The notes beneath the pieces are model-generated. The model saw only the letters and a program-made list of their open reading frames with translations, was not told where the DNA came from and did not search any database. A DNA stretch of 22,449 bases from positions 1 to 22,449 of the forward strand of contig DATGLE010000200.1 of the NCBI GenBank assembly GCA_035294325.1, written 5' to 3'. How positions within the stretch are numbered: the stretch's first letter is position 1; each line of letters opens with the position of its first letter. This document shows, in pieces, positions 1-6,351 of the stretch. The translations under genes and the position numbers were made by a program. The stretch is from DATGLE01 sp035294325. Lineage in GTDB: Bacteria; Chloroflexota; Ktedonobacteria; Ktedonobacterales; Ktedonobacteraceae.

Positions 1-143
1 AAAAAGAGGGAGCCGAGCAGGGGGGTAAAGGGCATGGATAGGATTGTTGTGACTCAGCCGGGTCACAGCGAGATTGCAAGCTCGACTCCCTGATTCCAGT
101 GTACTGTTCCCTCCAACAAGCAAAGGGCGAATACGCCCCTCAT
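1..143. other. Window edge, no gene seen
   Basis: This stretch lies downstream of the minus-strand rhomboid gene and holds no convincing reading frame. A weak 6-bp inverted repeat (TGTGAC at 48-53, GTCACA at 62-67) could help end the rhomboid transcript, but it is not followed by a run of T on the minus strand. Confidence 0.4.
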
Positions 144-1352
144 TTAGACGCGGCGGCGGTCCAGGCGCGGGTTGAGCAGGAAGGCAAGGATGATTCCCGC
201 GATCAGACCACCCAGATGCCCCCAGACGGCGATATCAGAACCCGGGGCGAAGTCGAACACCAGATTCAGCCCCAGCCAGAACAGCCAGTTGCCGATAGCG
301 CCCCGCCCATAGATGCCCAGGGAGCGCCGGTTGATGATGTAGAAAACGCCGAGGGCGCCGAAAACGCCAAAGATCGCGCCGGAGGCTCCCAGCGCCGCTG
401 CGCCGGGCGATAGGAAGAGGAAGGCCAGGCCGCCGATAATGCCTGAAAGCAGGTAGATGACCAGGTAACGCACCTTGCCGAAGAATAGCTCCACCGGTCT
501 ACCGATGAAGAACAGCGAGAGCATGTTCAGTCCGATATGCAGAATATCGGCGTGCAGAAACATGGCGGTGAAGATACGCCAGTACTGCCCCTGCATCACC
601 AGATCGTTTTGCTGCACTCCAAAGGCGGTGACTATCGGGAAAAGGATACTGAGGATAAACACGATGACGTTAATCACGATCAGCGTATTCGTCACCAGAC
701 CGGGATAGCGGCTGAGCATAAAGCGCGTGCGAATGACCTGGCGCTGCATCCTGTTGGGGCGCGACCATGCTGGCACCGGCTCCCGTTCTCGCTCCCTTTC
801 AGCCGTCGTATCACTCCTCTCCAGCGCCGGCTCCGCGCCCTGCGACGGCGCAGCAGGGATGGAACGCCCATTGTAGCCGGAGGCGTAGGTCGTTTCAAGC
901 GGAGGGAAACAATTGTCGAAGCGACCACCATATGAGAGGCGAGCGGCGCGCGCCCTTGCCAGGTTGGCATCGTAGTCCTGCCCCAGCGCCCGCAGCAGGT
1001 AAGAACGCATCGCATGAAGATAGGCATTGCCAGGGTCTTCGCTGATGATACTATCGACGTTCTGCAAGGCGCGCTCATAACGCCGGTCCAGCAGATCGAG
1101 CAGCGCCTGAGCGGTCCTGTTCTCAATACCGCCCTGCGGCTGCAACTCCTGAACGCGGCGGCACGCCACCTGTACCACGCCGTAGTTGCCGAGCGCAAGG
1201 TTGGCTTCGGCTAAACCCAGGTGCACCATCGGGTTAGTCGGCTCCATCTGCGCTCCATGCGCATAAGCAATGGCGGCTTCGCGCCCCTGGCCCTGCGCCA
1301 GCGCTGTCCTGCCCCTTTCCAGGTAAGTCTGGATATCGGTTTGTGCTTCCAC
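144..1352 (-). CDS. Rhomboid-family intramembrane serine protease with TPR-like N-terminus
   Basis: Probable rhomboid protease of 402 residues that cleaves transmembrane substrates inside the membrane. Residues 5-135 form helical repeat-like segments rich in Ala and Leu, resembling tetratricopeptide repeats (two or three units), and are likely a cytosolic protein-binding domain. A charged linker rich in Glu and Arg follows (about 170-205). The six-helix rhomboid domain covers about 215-395. The catalytic Ser is S324 in GASGAIFG, the general-base His is H379 in GHLGG, and HIGLN (H272, N276) is the usual oxyanion-hole motif, so the enzyme looks active. The start is GTG at 1352 with GGAGGA seven bases upstream. 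It is the last gene of a minus-strand run and is paralogous to the rhomboid at 2195-3070 (shared GQYWR, GLNML and GASGAIFG). The substrate is unknown. Confidence 0.9.
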   Translation of the reverse strand: MEAQTDIQTYLERGRTALAQGQGREAAIAYAHGAQMEPTNPMVHLGLAEANLALGNYGVVQVACRRVQELQPQGGIENRTAQALLDLLDRRYERALQNVDSIISEDPGNAYLHAMRSYLLRALGQDYDANLARARAARLSYGGRFDNCFPPLETTYASGYNGRSIPAAPSQGAEPALERSDTTAEREREREPVPAWSRPNRMQRQVIRTRFMLSRYPGLVTNTLIVINVIVFILSILFPIVTAFGVQQNDLVMQGQYWRIFTAMFLHADILHIGLNMLSLFFIGRPVELFFGKVRYLVIYLLSGIIGGLAFLFLSPGAAALGASGAIFGVFGALGVFYIINRRSLGIYGRGAIGNWLFWLGLNLVFDFAPGSDIAVWGHLGGLIAGIILAFLLNPRLDRRRV

Positions 1353-1513
1353 AAGCTATCCTCCGGTAAAATGTAACGCGATTATTGCAAGTATCAGATA
1401 TCTACTATATGCTATTGTGTATTACGGGGCTGGGGATCTCTTTGTTCGAAAGAATGCCTCTATCTTTATGGAGAAAACGCCAGAAGGTGAGTCATTCAAA
1501 CAATCTTACCAGC
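1353..1513. other. Short intergenic stretch, nothing recognised
   Basis: About 160 bases between the TPR-rhomboid start and the Uma2 stop. It is more AT-rich than its surroundings. I see no convincing promoter or terminator, although the length leaves room for a separate promoter for the rhomboid gene. Confidence 0.35.
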
Positions 1514-2092
1514 TCAAGCTTCTCCCGGCGCCGCTTCAAATTCTACATCTGTACAGGCATCCACGAGCGCAAAGCGCACACCCAGGCTGTAGAGGGTGAT
1601 TTCGTCGCTGTTTTCAAAAGATTCGTAGATCCACCTGTTATCCTCTTTATGATAGCTTTCGACTTTGCAAGCCTGGGAGTCTACCAGCACATATTCTTCG
1701 ATAGTCGCGTGAGAGCGATAATTCTTGAGTTTCCACGTCCGGTCTGTGAGTTCAGTGCTCGGCGAGAGGACTTCTATGACAAGGCGCGGGGAGCGAATCG
1801 CCTGGACAGTGCCCCGGTCGCGGGGATCGCACGATACTGTTACATCGGGATGGAAGTAGCGCGTCTCAGAGATATAGACTTTCATATCGGAACTATAGAT
1901 GCGGCAGGGACTCCCACGGAGAAGACTCCACAGGATGCGCTGGAGATTCGATTTGATGGTATCATGATTGGCCGTTCCGCCGGCCATAGCATACACATGC
2001 CCGTCGATGTATTCGTAGCGCGTCCCAGGATCATTCTCTTCGAGTTGAAAGTATTCTTCAACAGTCATCGTCCGCCGATTTTCTATAGCCAT
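1514..2092 (-). CDS. Uma2 family (DUF820) PD-(D/E)XK nuclease-fold protein
   Basis: A 192-residue Uma2-family protein, a restriction-endonuclease-like fold common in many copies in cyanobacteria and Chloroflexota, with no settled physiological role. The diagnostic layout is visible: RYEYIDGHVYAM (25-36), the metal-binding Asp of HPDVTVS (D83), LVIEVLSPST (104-113, catalytic E107) and a downstream Lys (K121 or K123), then the EEYVLVD strand. Length is typical. The frame stays open back to 2182, but the ATG at 2092 is preferred: it has GGGAGAG just upstream, and Uma2 proteins usually begin shortly before the TVEEY segment. An extended -10 at 2159-2167 would give a leader of about 60 bases, so it may be transcribed separately from the rhomboid upstream. 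It sits between two rhomboid genes with no obvious functional link. Confidence 0.88.
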   Translation of the reverse strand: MAIENRRTMTVEEYFQLEENDPGTRYEYIDGHVYAMAGGTANHDTIKSNLQRILWSLLRGSPCRIYSSDMKVYISETRYFHPDVTVSCDPRDRGTVQAIRSPRLVIEVLSPSTELTDRTWKLKNYRSHATIEEYVLVDSQACKVESYHKEDNRWIYESFENSDEITLYSLGVRFALVDACTDVEFEAAPGEA

Positions 2093-2158
2093 AGCTCGCT
2101 CTCCCTTGCCCTTCTTCACGAATGGTGTGCCGCCTGAATAACATGATAGATCAGCACT

Positions 2159-2167
2159 ATTATAGCA
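2159..2167 (-). promoter_or_regulatory. Extended -10 promoter for the Uma2 gene
   Basis: On the minus strand the sequence reads TGCTATAAT, a perfect extended -10 (TGn TATAAT). No good -35 box lies 16-18 bases upstream, as is usual for extended -10 promoters. Transcription would start about 60 bases before the ATG at 2092. Confidence 0.5.
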
Positions 2168-2194
2168 TAGTGTGCCCCGCATCAGCTCGACGCG

Positions 2195-3070
2195 TCATCG
2201 CCCGGTCTGGAGATAGACGGAGAGCAGGGCAAGCGCCAGGGTGCCCGCAATGGTCAATACGGCCAGGAACCAGCGCCGCGAGAGGCTGTGCATATCGACG
2301 AAGGCGTGCGTGTCGGATAAGCGATAGAGCGGTGCGAACCACCACCCGAGCAGGCAGCCGCTGATAAGGCCGCCGAGGTGAGCGTAGTTATCAACATTCT
2401 GCACAAAGAGGCCGATGCTGAGATTCAGGCCAATGACCGCCACGAGCCAGGGAACCGCGAAGATCCCACCTCCCCGAAAGGCGTGGCGGTGCATGAGAAC
2501 GAACATACTATAGGCGCCGACCAGCCCGAAGATAGCCCCTGAGGCTCCCACACTGATATCCTGCGGCGCGAAGTAGAAGCTGGCGATAATGCCCACCACG
2601 CCCGTCACCAGGTAGATCAGCAGGAAGCGCAGGTGGCCGACGAGCCGCTCCACAAAAACGCCCATTACTACGAGATTGAGCATATTCAGGCCAACGTGCA
2701 GCGCGTTCACATGCAGGAAAATGGGCGCAACGAAGCGCCAGTACTGGCCGTGCACTATCAGGTCGTTATCTTTGGCTCCATAGGTAATCAGCACGCCGGA
2801 GAGCGCATCGTTATCTTTCGGCTGAACGTTGATCGCGTTAGCCAGAACGTTCGCCAGGATATCATGGAGAGTATGCGCGCCCACGGCCAGGGCCGTTTCG
2901 TAGGCGGTAAAGCACCACATGACCATCGTCACGGCGACGATAGCCCAGGTTGCCCAGGAGATGCGCGAAAGACCCCGCTGCATCCTGTGCTGGTCGAGGG
3001 CCGCATGATAGCTCAGGCGTGTGTGCATTCTGCGCGCGTTAGCATCTTTTGTCGAGTAGAGCTTTTCCAA
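2195..3070 (-). CDS. Rhomboid-family intramembrane serine protease
   Basis: A 291-residue membrane protease without the TPR-like domain of its paralogue at 144-1352. After a short cytosolic tail it has a first helix (about 38-62), then the rhomboid core. HVGLN (H125, N129) gives the oxyanion-hole residues, GASGAIFG (175-182) holds the nucleophile S177, and AHLGGL holds H231. A seventh helix near 268-287 follows the core. All catalytic residues are present. The upstream gene's stop (3074-3072) is only one base before the proposed TTG start at 3070, which suggests translational coupling. ATG at 3028 (residue 15) is an alternative start, but neither has a clear Shine-Dalgarno. It sits in the signal peptidase operon, so a role in membrane-protein maturation or quality control is plausible but inferred. 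Confidence 0.88.
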   Translation of the reverse strand: MEKLYSTKDANARRMHTRLSYHAALDQHRMQRGLSRISWATWAIVAVTMVMWCFTAYETALAVGAHTLHDILANVLANAINVQPKDNDALSGVLITYGAKDNDLIVHGQYWRFVAPIFLHVNALHVGLNMLNLVVMGVFVERLVGHLRFLLIYLVTGVVGIIASFYFAPQDISVGASGAIFGLVGAYSMFVLMHRHAFRGGGIFAVPWLVAVIGLNLSIGLFVQNVDNYAHLGGLISGCLLGWWFAPLYRLSDTHAFVDMHSLSRRWFLAVLTIAGTLALALLSVYLQTGR

Positions 3071-3071
3071 C

Positions 3072-3662
3072 TTAAACCCGGTAAGAGCGATGCCTGCGGC
3101 TCGCCGTCCACGCGCCCCAGAGTCCCACCAGGCCGCCGATCATGCCCCAGATCAGCAAGAATACGATTACGACCACGACCCCGCCTGTCAGCGCGCCCAC
3201 GCCGCCGGGAGCGCTGGAGGGCATATTGCCTGGATAATTGGGAATGTAACGCACGACAAAGCTGCCGAGGTAGTTAATGATTCCCACGAGCATACCGGCG
3301 ATAAAACCAGGCTGGCGCCGGACCGCGATCCTGCCTACGACGAAACCGGCAATGAAACAGATTACCAGGCTGACAAAGAAATTCAGGCACTCCACGCCCA
3401 GCAGCGGGTAGGCCGTATTCAAGGAAAGGTTCCTGCCCTCGCGCAGCGCTTGCTGGAACAGAGGTGTATTCAGGAAGGTAATTGCGACATTGATCAGAAC
3501 CGTCAGGATGCCGGCAATGATCCCGGTGATGACGGCTGATATCTGAACTTTTGTTACAGTGGATTCATCAGTCGATGGGGCACGCTGTTCTGGCTCCCGG
3601 GCTGCTGGCTCTAGTTCTTGACGCGCTGGCTCCGACGTATACTGCCCCTCTGGATTGTGCAT
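3072..3662 (-). CDS. Unrecognised four-helix membrane protein
   Basis: A 196-residue protein I do not recognise. The first 37 residues are hydrophilic and rich in Glu, Pro, Arg and Ser, with no signal peptide. Four hydrophobic segments follow at about 41-64, 92-112, 118-140 and 158-186, rich in Gly, Ile and Val. The loop between helices 3 and 4 is Pro/Gly-rich. Small glycine-rich paired helices like these occur in DUF-type membrane proteins such as the TM2 or YqgA-like families, but I cannot assign one. The ATG at 3662 has GGAGGAG about nine bases upstream. It lies 21 bases after the signal peptidase gene and one base before the rhomboid gene, so all three are almost certainly one operon. Confidence 0.8.
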   Translation of the reverse strand: MHNPEGQYTSEPARQELEPAAREPEQRAPSTDESTVTKVQISAVITGIIAGILTVLINVAITFLNTPLFQQALREGRNLSLNTAYPLLGVECLNFFVSLVICFIAGFVVGRIAVRRQPGFIAGMLVGIINYLGSFVVRYIPNYPGNMPSSAPGGVGALTGGVVVVIVFLLIWGMIGGLVGLWGAWTASRRHRSYRV

Positions 3663-3683
3663 ATGTTACAACTCCTCCGCACC

Positions 3684-4271
3684 TTACTGGTTTACCTTGA
3701 GCTGAGCATAGACAGCCGGGTAGGTTTTGATAAACTCTATATCATTCGTGGGCCAGTAGACCAGTACGGCTTTGCCGACGATAAAATCTTTTGGCACAAA
3801 GCCCCACCAGCGCGAATCATCGCTCACCTGGCGATTATCGCCCATCACGAAATAGGAATCGGGCGGCACTTTCCATATTTTGGCGAAAGGGTTGGCTGGC
3901 ATGCTGATATACGGTTCGTTCAACAGCTTGCCATTTACCCAGACATGGGTGCTATCGGTCTGGATCGTATCTCCGGGCAGGCCAATGACGCGTTTAATAT
4001 AATCCTGCGTGGTATCGCGAGGATAATGAAAGACGATGACATCGCCTCGCTCCGGGGCATGAAACAGGTAGGCGGCTTTGTTCACCAGCACATATTCCTG
4101 ACTGTTCAGTCCCGGCTCCATGCTCAGGCCATCCACATGATAACTCTGGATCACCATGTGAACCACCAGGAATATGAGCAACGTCAGAGCCAGCGTCTCG
4201 ACAATCTCGCGCGCCAGATGTGATCGTTTCACGGCAGAGCCTTGTTTATATTGTTCGCCTGTTTTGCTCAT
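3684..4271 (-). CDS. lepB: Signal peptidase I
   Basis: Type I signal peptidase that removes signal peptides from exported proteins at the outer face of the cytoplasmic membrane. The protein has 195 residues and one N-terminal membrane anchor (about 22-43). The Ser/Lys dyad is clear: S50 in the SMEP box and K93 in YIKRVIGLPGD (91-101). Box E is complete, with GDNR at 144-147 and SDDSR at 150-154. The size matches the short Gram-positive-type enzymes. The ATG at 4271 has no strong Shine-Dalgarno. It is first in a minus-strand operon with a membrane protein and a rhomboid protease, and a -35/-10 pair lies about 95 bases upstream. Assignment is secure; whether it is the only signal peptidase in the genome cannot be told. 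Confidence 0.95.
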   Translation of the reverse strand: MSKTGEQYKQGSAVKRSHLAREIVETLALTLLIFLVVHMVIQSYHVDGLSMEPGLNSQEYVLVNKAAYLFHAPERGDVIVFHYPRDTTQDYIKRVIGLPGDTIQTDSTHVWVNGKLLNEPYISMPANPFAKIWKVPPDSYFVMGDNRQVSDDSRWWGFVPKDFIVGKAVLVYWPTNDIEFIKTYPAVYAQLKVNQ

Positions 4272-4372
4272 ATATTCGTGCCATATTTCATAACGAGTCA
4301 GTGTTCAGGGAAGACACACATTCCCAACGTCTTCTCGGCGCAACACTGCGACGCAATTAACCACATTGAACC

Positions 4373-4402
4373 ATTATAGCTGATTCAACGTTATGCTTCC
4401 AA
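4373..4402 (-). promoter_or_regulatory. Sigma70-like promoter of the lepB operon
   Basis: On the minus strand, -35 TTGGAA (4402-4397) and a consensus -10 TATAAT (4378-4373) are separated by 18 bases. Transcription would start near 4366, giving an untranslated leader of about 95 bases before the signal peptidase ATG at 4271. Confidence 0.5.
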
Positions 4403-4501
4403 TAGCGGATGACCATCGGGCATAAGAGCGGGCATCCATAGCCATGCCTTTACAAATTTTTTACACGTTTCTGCCTGCTTTTTGATACGCAGCGCCTACA
4501 C

Positions 4502-4615
4502 TTATCCTGTTATCTCTCTGGCCCCCCGGACATGGTAAGGGCATATGAGCGCCTGCTGAAGGACATGGGTGTGGAAAAGGCACAGATAAAAACAGACTCC
4601 TTCTCCGGGCTTTAA
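4502..4615 (+). pseudogene. C-terminal remnant of a ferredoxin-reductase-like oxidoreductase
   Basis: The frame ending in TAA at 4613-4615 encodes YLSGPPDMVRAYERLL, then a KDMGVEKAQIKTD-type segment, ending in SFSGL. This matches the last strand and helix of the NAD(P)-binding domain of ferredoxin-NADP+ reductase-type flavoproteins: the (Y/F)xxGPPxMV turn, the lone LLxxxGV helix and the terminal IKTDxFxG motif. Only about 38 residues of a normal 230-400 are present. A stop at 4439-4441 closes the frame upstream, and nothing from 4272 to 4500 looks like the missing flavin-binding part. It is therefore a truncated 3' end left by deletion. It lies upstream of the MFS gene and is probably not expressed. 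Confidence 0.65.
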
Positions 4616-4697
4616 TCTTGCAAAAGCGTCTTCTCGTTGGCTACAATCAATGCACATACATCTCGCAAGGATGCCGGAATTCCGGCACCATCGCATG

Positions 4698-4799
4698 CTC
4701 GCGCCTGCGGCGCTCGCGGGATCTGGTGTGTGGTGTGGAAAAATGCGCTGTGCGCATTTTTCCACACCACACACCAGATCCCCGATGCGGCGGAGCCGC
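4698..4799. repeat. Repeat element A: 31-bp perfect hairpin with GC-rich flanks
   Basis: Left arm 4718-4748 and right arm 4752-4782 are exact reverse complements with a 3-base loop (TGT). Outside the stem are CTCGCGCCTGCGGCGCTCGC (4698-4717) and GCGGCGGAGCCGC (4787-4799), which are themselves partly complementary and extend the structure with mismatches. The stem core TGTGTGGTGTGGAA recurs in element B (10918-10974), and the 20-base left flank recurs inverted at 6257-6276. It sits about 90 bases before the MFS start codon and would fold in that leader RNA. Confidence 0.9.
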
Positions 4800-4871
4800 A
4801 CGAGTGCTCGGCGAGAGAGCGAGGACGCTGAGCAGCAGATACACTCTGATGGAGACAGGGAATCCCTGGTT

Positions 4872-6149
4872 ATGAAGAGGACAACGCCAACGCCAGAAGA
4901 ATCGATCCTGCCGGTGCAGCCAAAGAGCAGATTACAGACCTTCCGCGCCCTCCAGTACCGTGATTTCCGCCTGCTGTGGATCGGTCTGGTGATATCCTCG
5001 GTTGGAACCTGGATGCAAATCATTGCGCAGAGTTTGCTTGTGCTGCATATTACGCACGGCAACGCGCTGGCACTGGGCGTCGTCTCGCTGGCACAGGCGC
5101 TCTCCTTCTTCCTGTTCGCGCTGCTCGGAGGCAGCGTTGCCGACCAGATAGACAAGCGCCGCCTGCTGCTCTTTACCCAGTCGATGTCGATGCTGCTCGC
5201 CTTTGTGTTCGCCTTTCTGACCTATGCCGGGGTGATTCAGGTCTGGATGATCGTCCTGCTGGCCTTCTGCTCTGGCACCGTATTGAGCTTCGATCAGCCC
5301 AGCCGTTCGGCGCTCATCCCCATCCTGGTGCCACGAGAAAACCTGATGAATGCCATCTCGCTGCAATCGATTGTCTTCAATGGTGCCGCTGTGTTCGGGC
5401 CAGCGCTGGCCGGGGCGACGATTGGCATCATTGGCTACGCAGGCAATTTCTTCTTGAATGGCGTTAGCTACCTGGGCGTCTTGCTGGCTCTATATGTCAT
5501 GCGTGTGCCGGAAGAGGCGGCGAAACAAAGCACAGAGCGGCGCGGGCCATTGCTCAACTCGATTCTGGCCGCGCTTGGCGCCGTCAGACGCGATATAGCA
5601 CTGCCCTGGATTCTTTCTGGCTACGGGGCGCTGCTGTTCTTCGGGCCATCCTCGTCGCTCATCCTTCCAGTCTTCGCGACGCAGATCCTGCGTATCGGCG
5701 CCTTCCAGTTGGGGCTGCTCTTTGCCATTTCCGGCGCCGGTACGGTCATCGGAGCACTGATTATCGCCTCGCTGGGCGATTTCAAGTATAAAGGGCCGTT
5801 GCTGATGGTCTCGTTCCTGCTCTGGGCCGGTGCACTGTTCCTGTTCGCGGTGAGCCGTCTCTTCTGGCTCTCCCTGTTCGCGCTGTTCCTGTTTGGCATG
5901 GCCCAGAACGGTATCGGCGCGACAACGATCACTCTGATGCAGACGCGAGTGCCGCCGCAGATGCGCGGGCGCGTCATGAGCCTGAACACACTGCTCATCA
6001 TGGGCCTGCGCCCGCTGGGGGACTTTCCCGCTGGCGCGCTTATCACCCTGATCGGCGCTCCTCCAACTGTCATTGTGAGCGCCTCCATCGTTGCCCTGTA
6101 TACCCTCTATCTCCTGGTGGCTCGTCCGGCAGTACGCACCCTGACATAA
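4872..6149 (+). CDS. MFS transporter, EntS/MFS_3-like exporter
   Basis: A 425-residue major facilitator with about twelve hydrophobic helices, most like the EntS/TetA-like MFS_3 group of drug or siderophore exporters. The N-terminus has the FRALQYRDFRLLWIG segment typical of that group (24-38). The loop between helices 2 and 3 carries GGSVADQIDKRR (86-97), the MFS motif A. The loop between helices 8 and 9 is hydrophilic, and RVPPQMRGRVMSL near residue 360 is the repeat of motif A in the second half. The frame is open from 4650, but the ATG at 4872 is chosen because MFS_3 proteins begin about 20-30 residues before this segment; upstream codons run through the hairpin element. The Shine-Dalgarno is weak (GGGA, 12 bases away). 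Inverted copies of a 20-base repeat flank the gene. The substrate is unknown. Confidence 0.87.
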   Translation: MKRTTPTPEESILPVQPKSRLQTFRALQYRDFRLLWIGLVISSVGTWMQIIAQSLLVLHITHGNALALGVVSLAQALSFFLFALLGGSVADQIDKRRLLLFTQSMSMLLAFVFAFLTYAGVIQVWMIVLLAFCSGTVLSFDQPSRSALIPILVPRENLMNAISLQSIVFNGAAVFGPALAGATIGIIGYAGNFFLNGVSYLGVLLALYVMRVPEEAAKQSTERRGPLLNSILAALGAVRRDIALPWILSGYGALLFFGPSSSLILPVFATQILRIGAFQLGLLFAISGAGTVIGALIIASLGDFKYKGPLLMVSFLLWAGALFLFAVSRLFWLSLFALFLFGMAQNGIGATTITLMQTRVPPQMRGRVMSLNTLLIMGLRPLGDFPAGALITLIGAPPTVIVSASIVALYTLYLLVARPAVRTLT

Positions 6150-6178
6150 CTCAGAGTGGTTTAAAAGTCGCTGTTCTG

Positions 6179-6193
6179 GCCCGCTTCGCGGGC
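6179..6193. repeat. Small GC hairpin after the MFS gene
   Basis: GCCCGC, a TTC loop and GCGGGC form a 6-bp stem 30 bases after the MFS stop and just before hairpin C. It may add to transcription termination, although no T run follows. Confidence 0.5.
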
Positions 6194-6200
6194 TTGCAGG

Positions 6201-6276
6201 TTCAGATGGTGGGTGGCGGCGGGCTGCGCCCGCCGCCACCCACCATCTGAATGTTTGCGAGCGCCGCAGGCGCGAG
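6201..6276. repeat. Repeat element C: 24-bp perfect hairpin plus shared 20-mer
   Basis: Left arm 6201-6224 and right arm 6228-6251 are exact reverse complements with loop TGC. Five bases later, 6257-6276 is GCGAGCGCCGCAGGCGCGAG, the exact reverse complement of 4698-4717 in element A. The hairpin sequence differs from that of A, so only the flank is shared. It lies between the MFS gene and the fumarase promoter. Confidence 0.9.
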
Positions 6277-6301
6277 GAGTAGCAAGGACACAGCAGCACA
6301 G

Positions 6302-6310
6302 TGATATAAT
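6302..6310 (+). promoter_or_regulatory. Extended -10 promoter for fumarase
   Basis: TGATATAAT is a perfect extended -10 element. Transcription would begin near 6317 and give a leader of about 35 bases carrying the GAGGAGG ribosome site. No strong -35 box is present. Confidence 0.55.
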
Positions 6311-6351
6311 GGCCGTGTATACTGAAGATCATGCACAACGAGGAGGATGAT

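Noticed and set aside
46..100. Stem-like bases near the window start suggesting a tRNA
   Set aside because: No anticodon arm or GGTTCGAnTCC T-arm can be formed; only a 6-bp stem is present.
1385..2137. Plus-strand open frame of 250 codons opposite the Uma2 gene
   Set aside because: Uma2 motifs and length are on the minus strand; the plus frame has no recognisable features.
4449..4488. TTTACA boxes resembling a promoter before the oxidoreductase remnant
   Set aside because: No acceptable -10 hexamer lies at 16-18 bases from either box.
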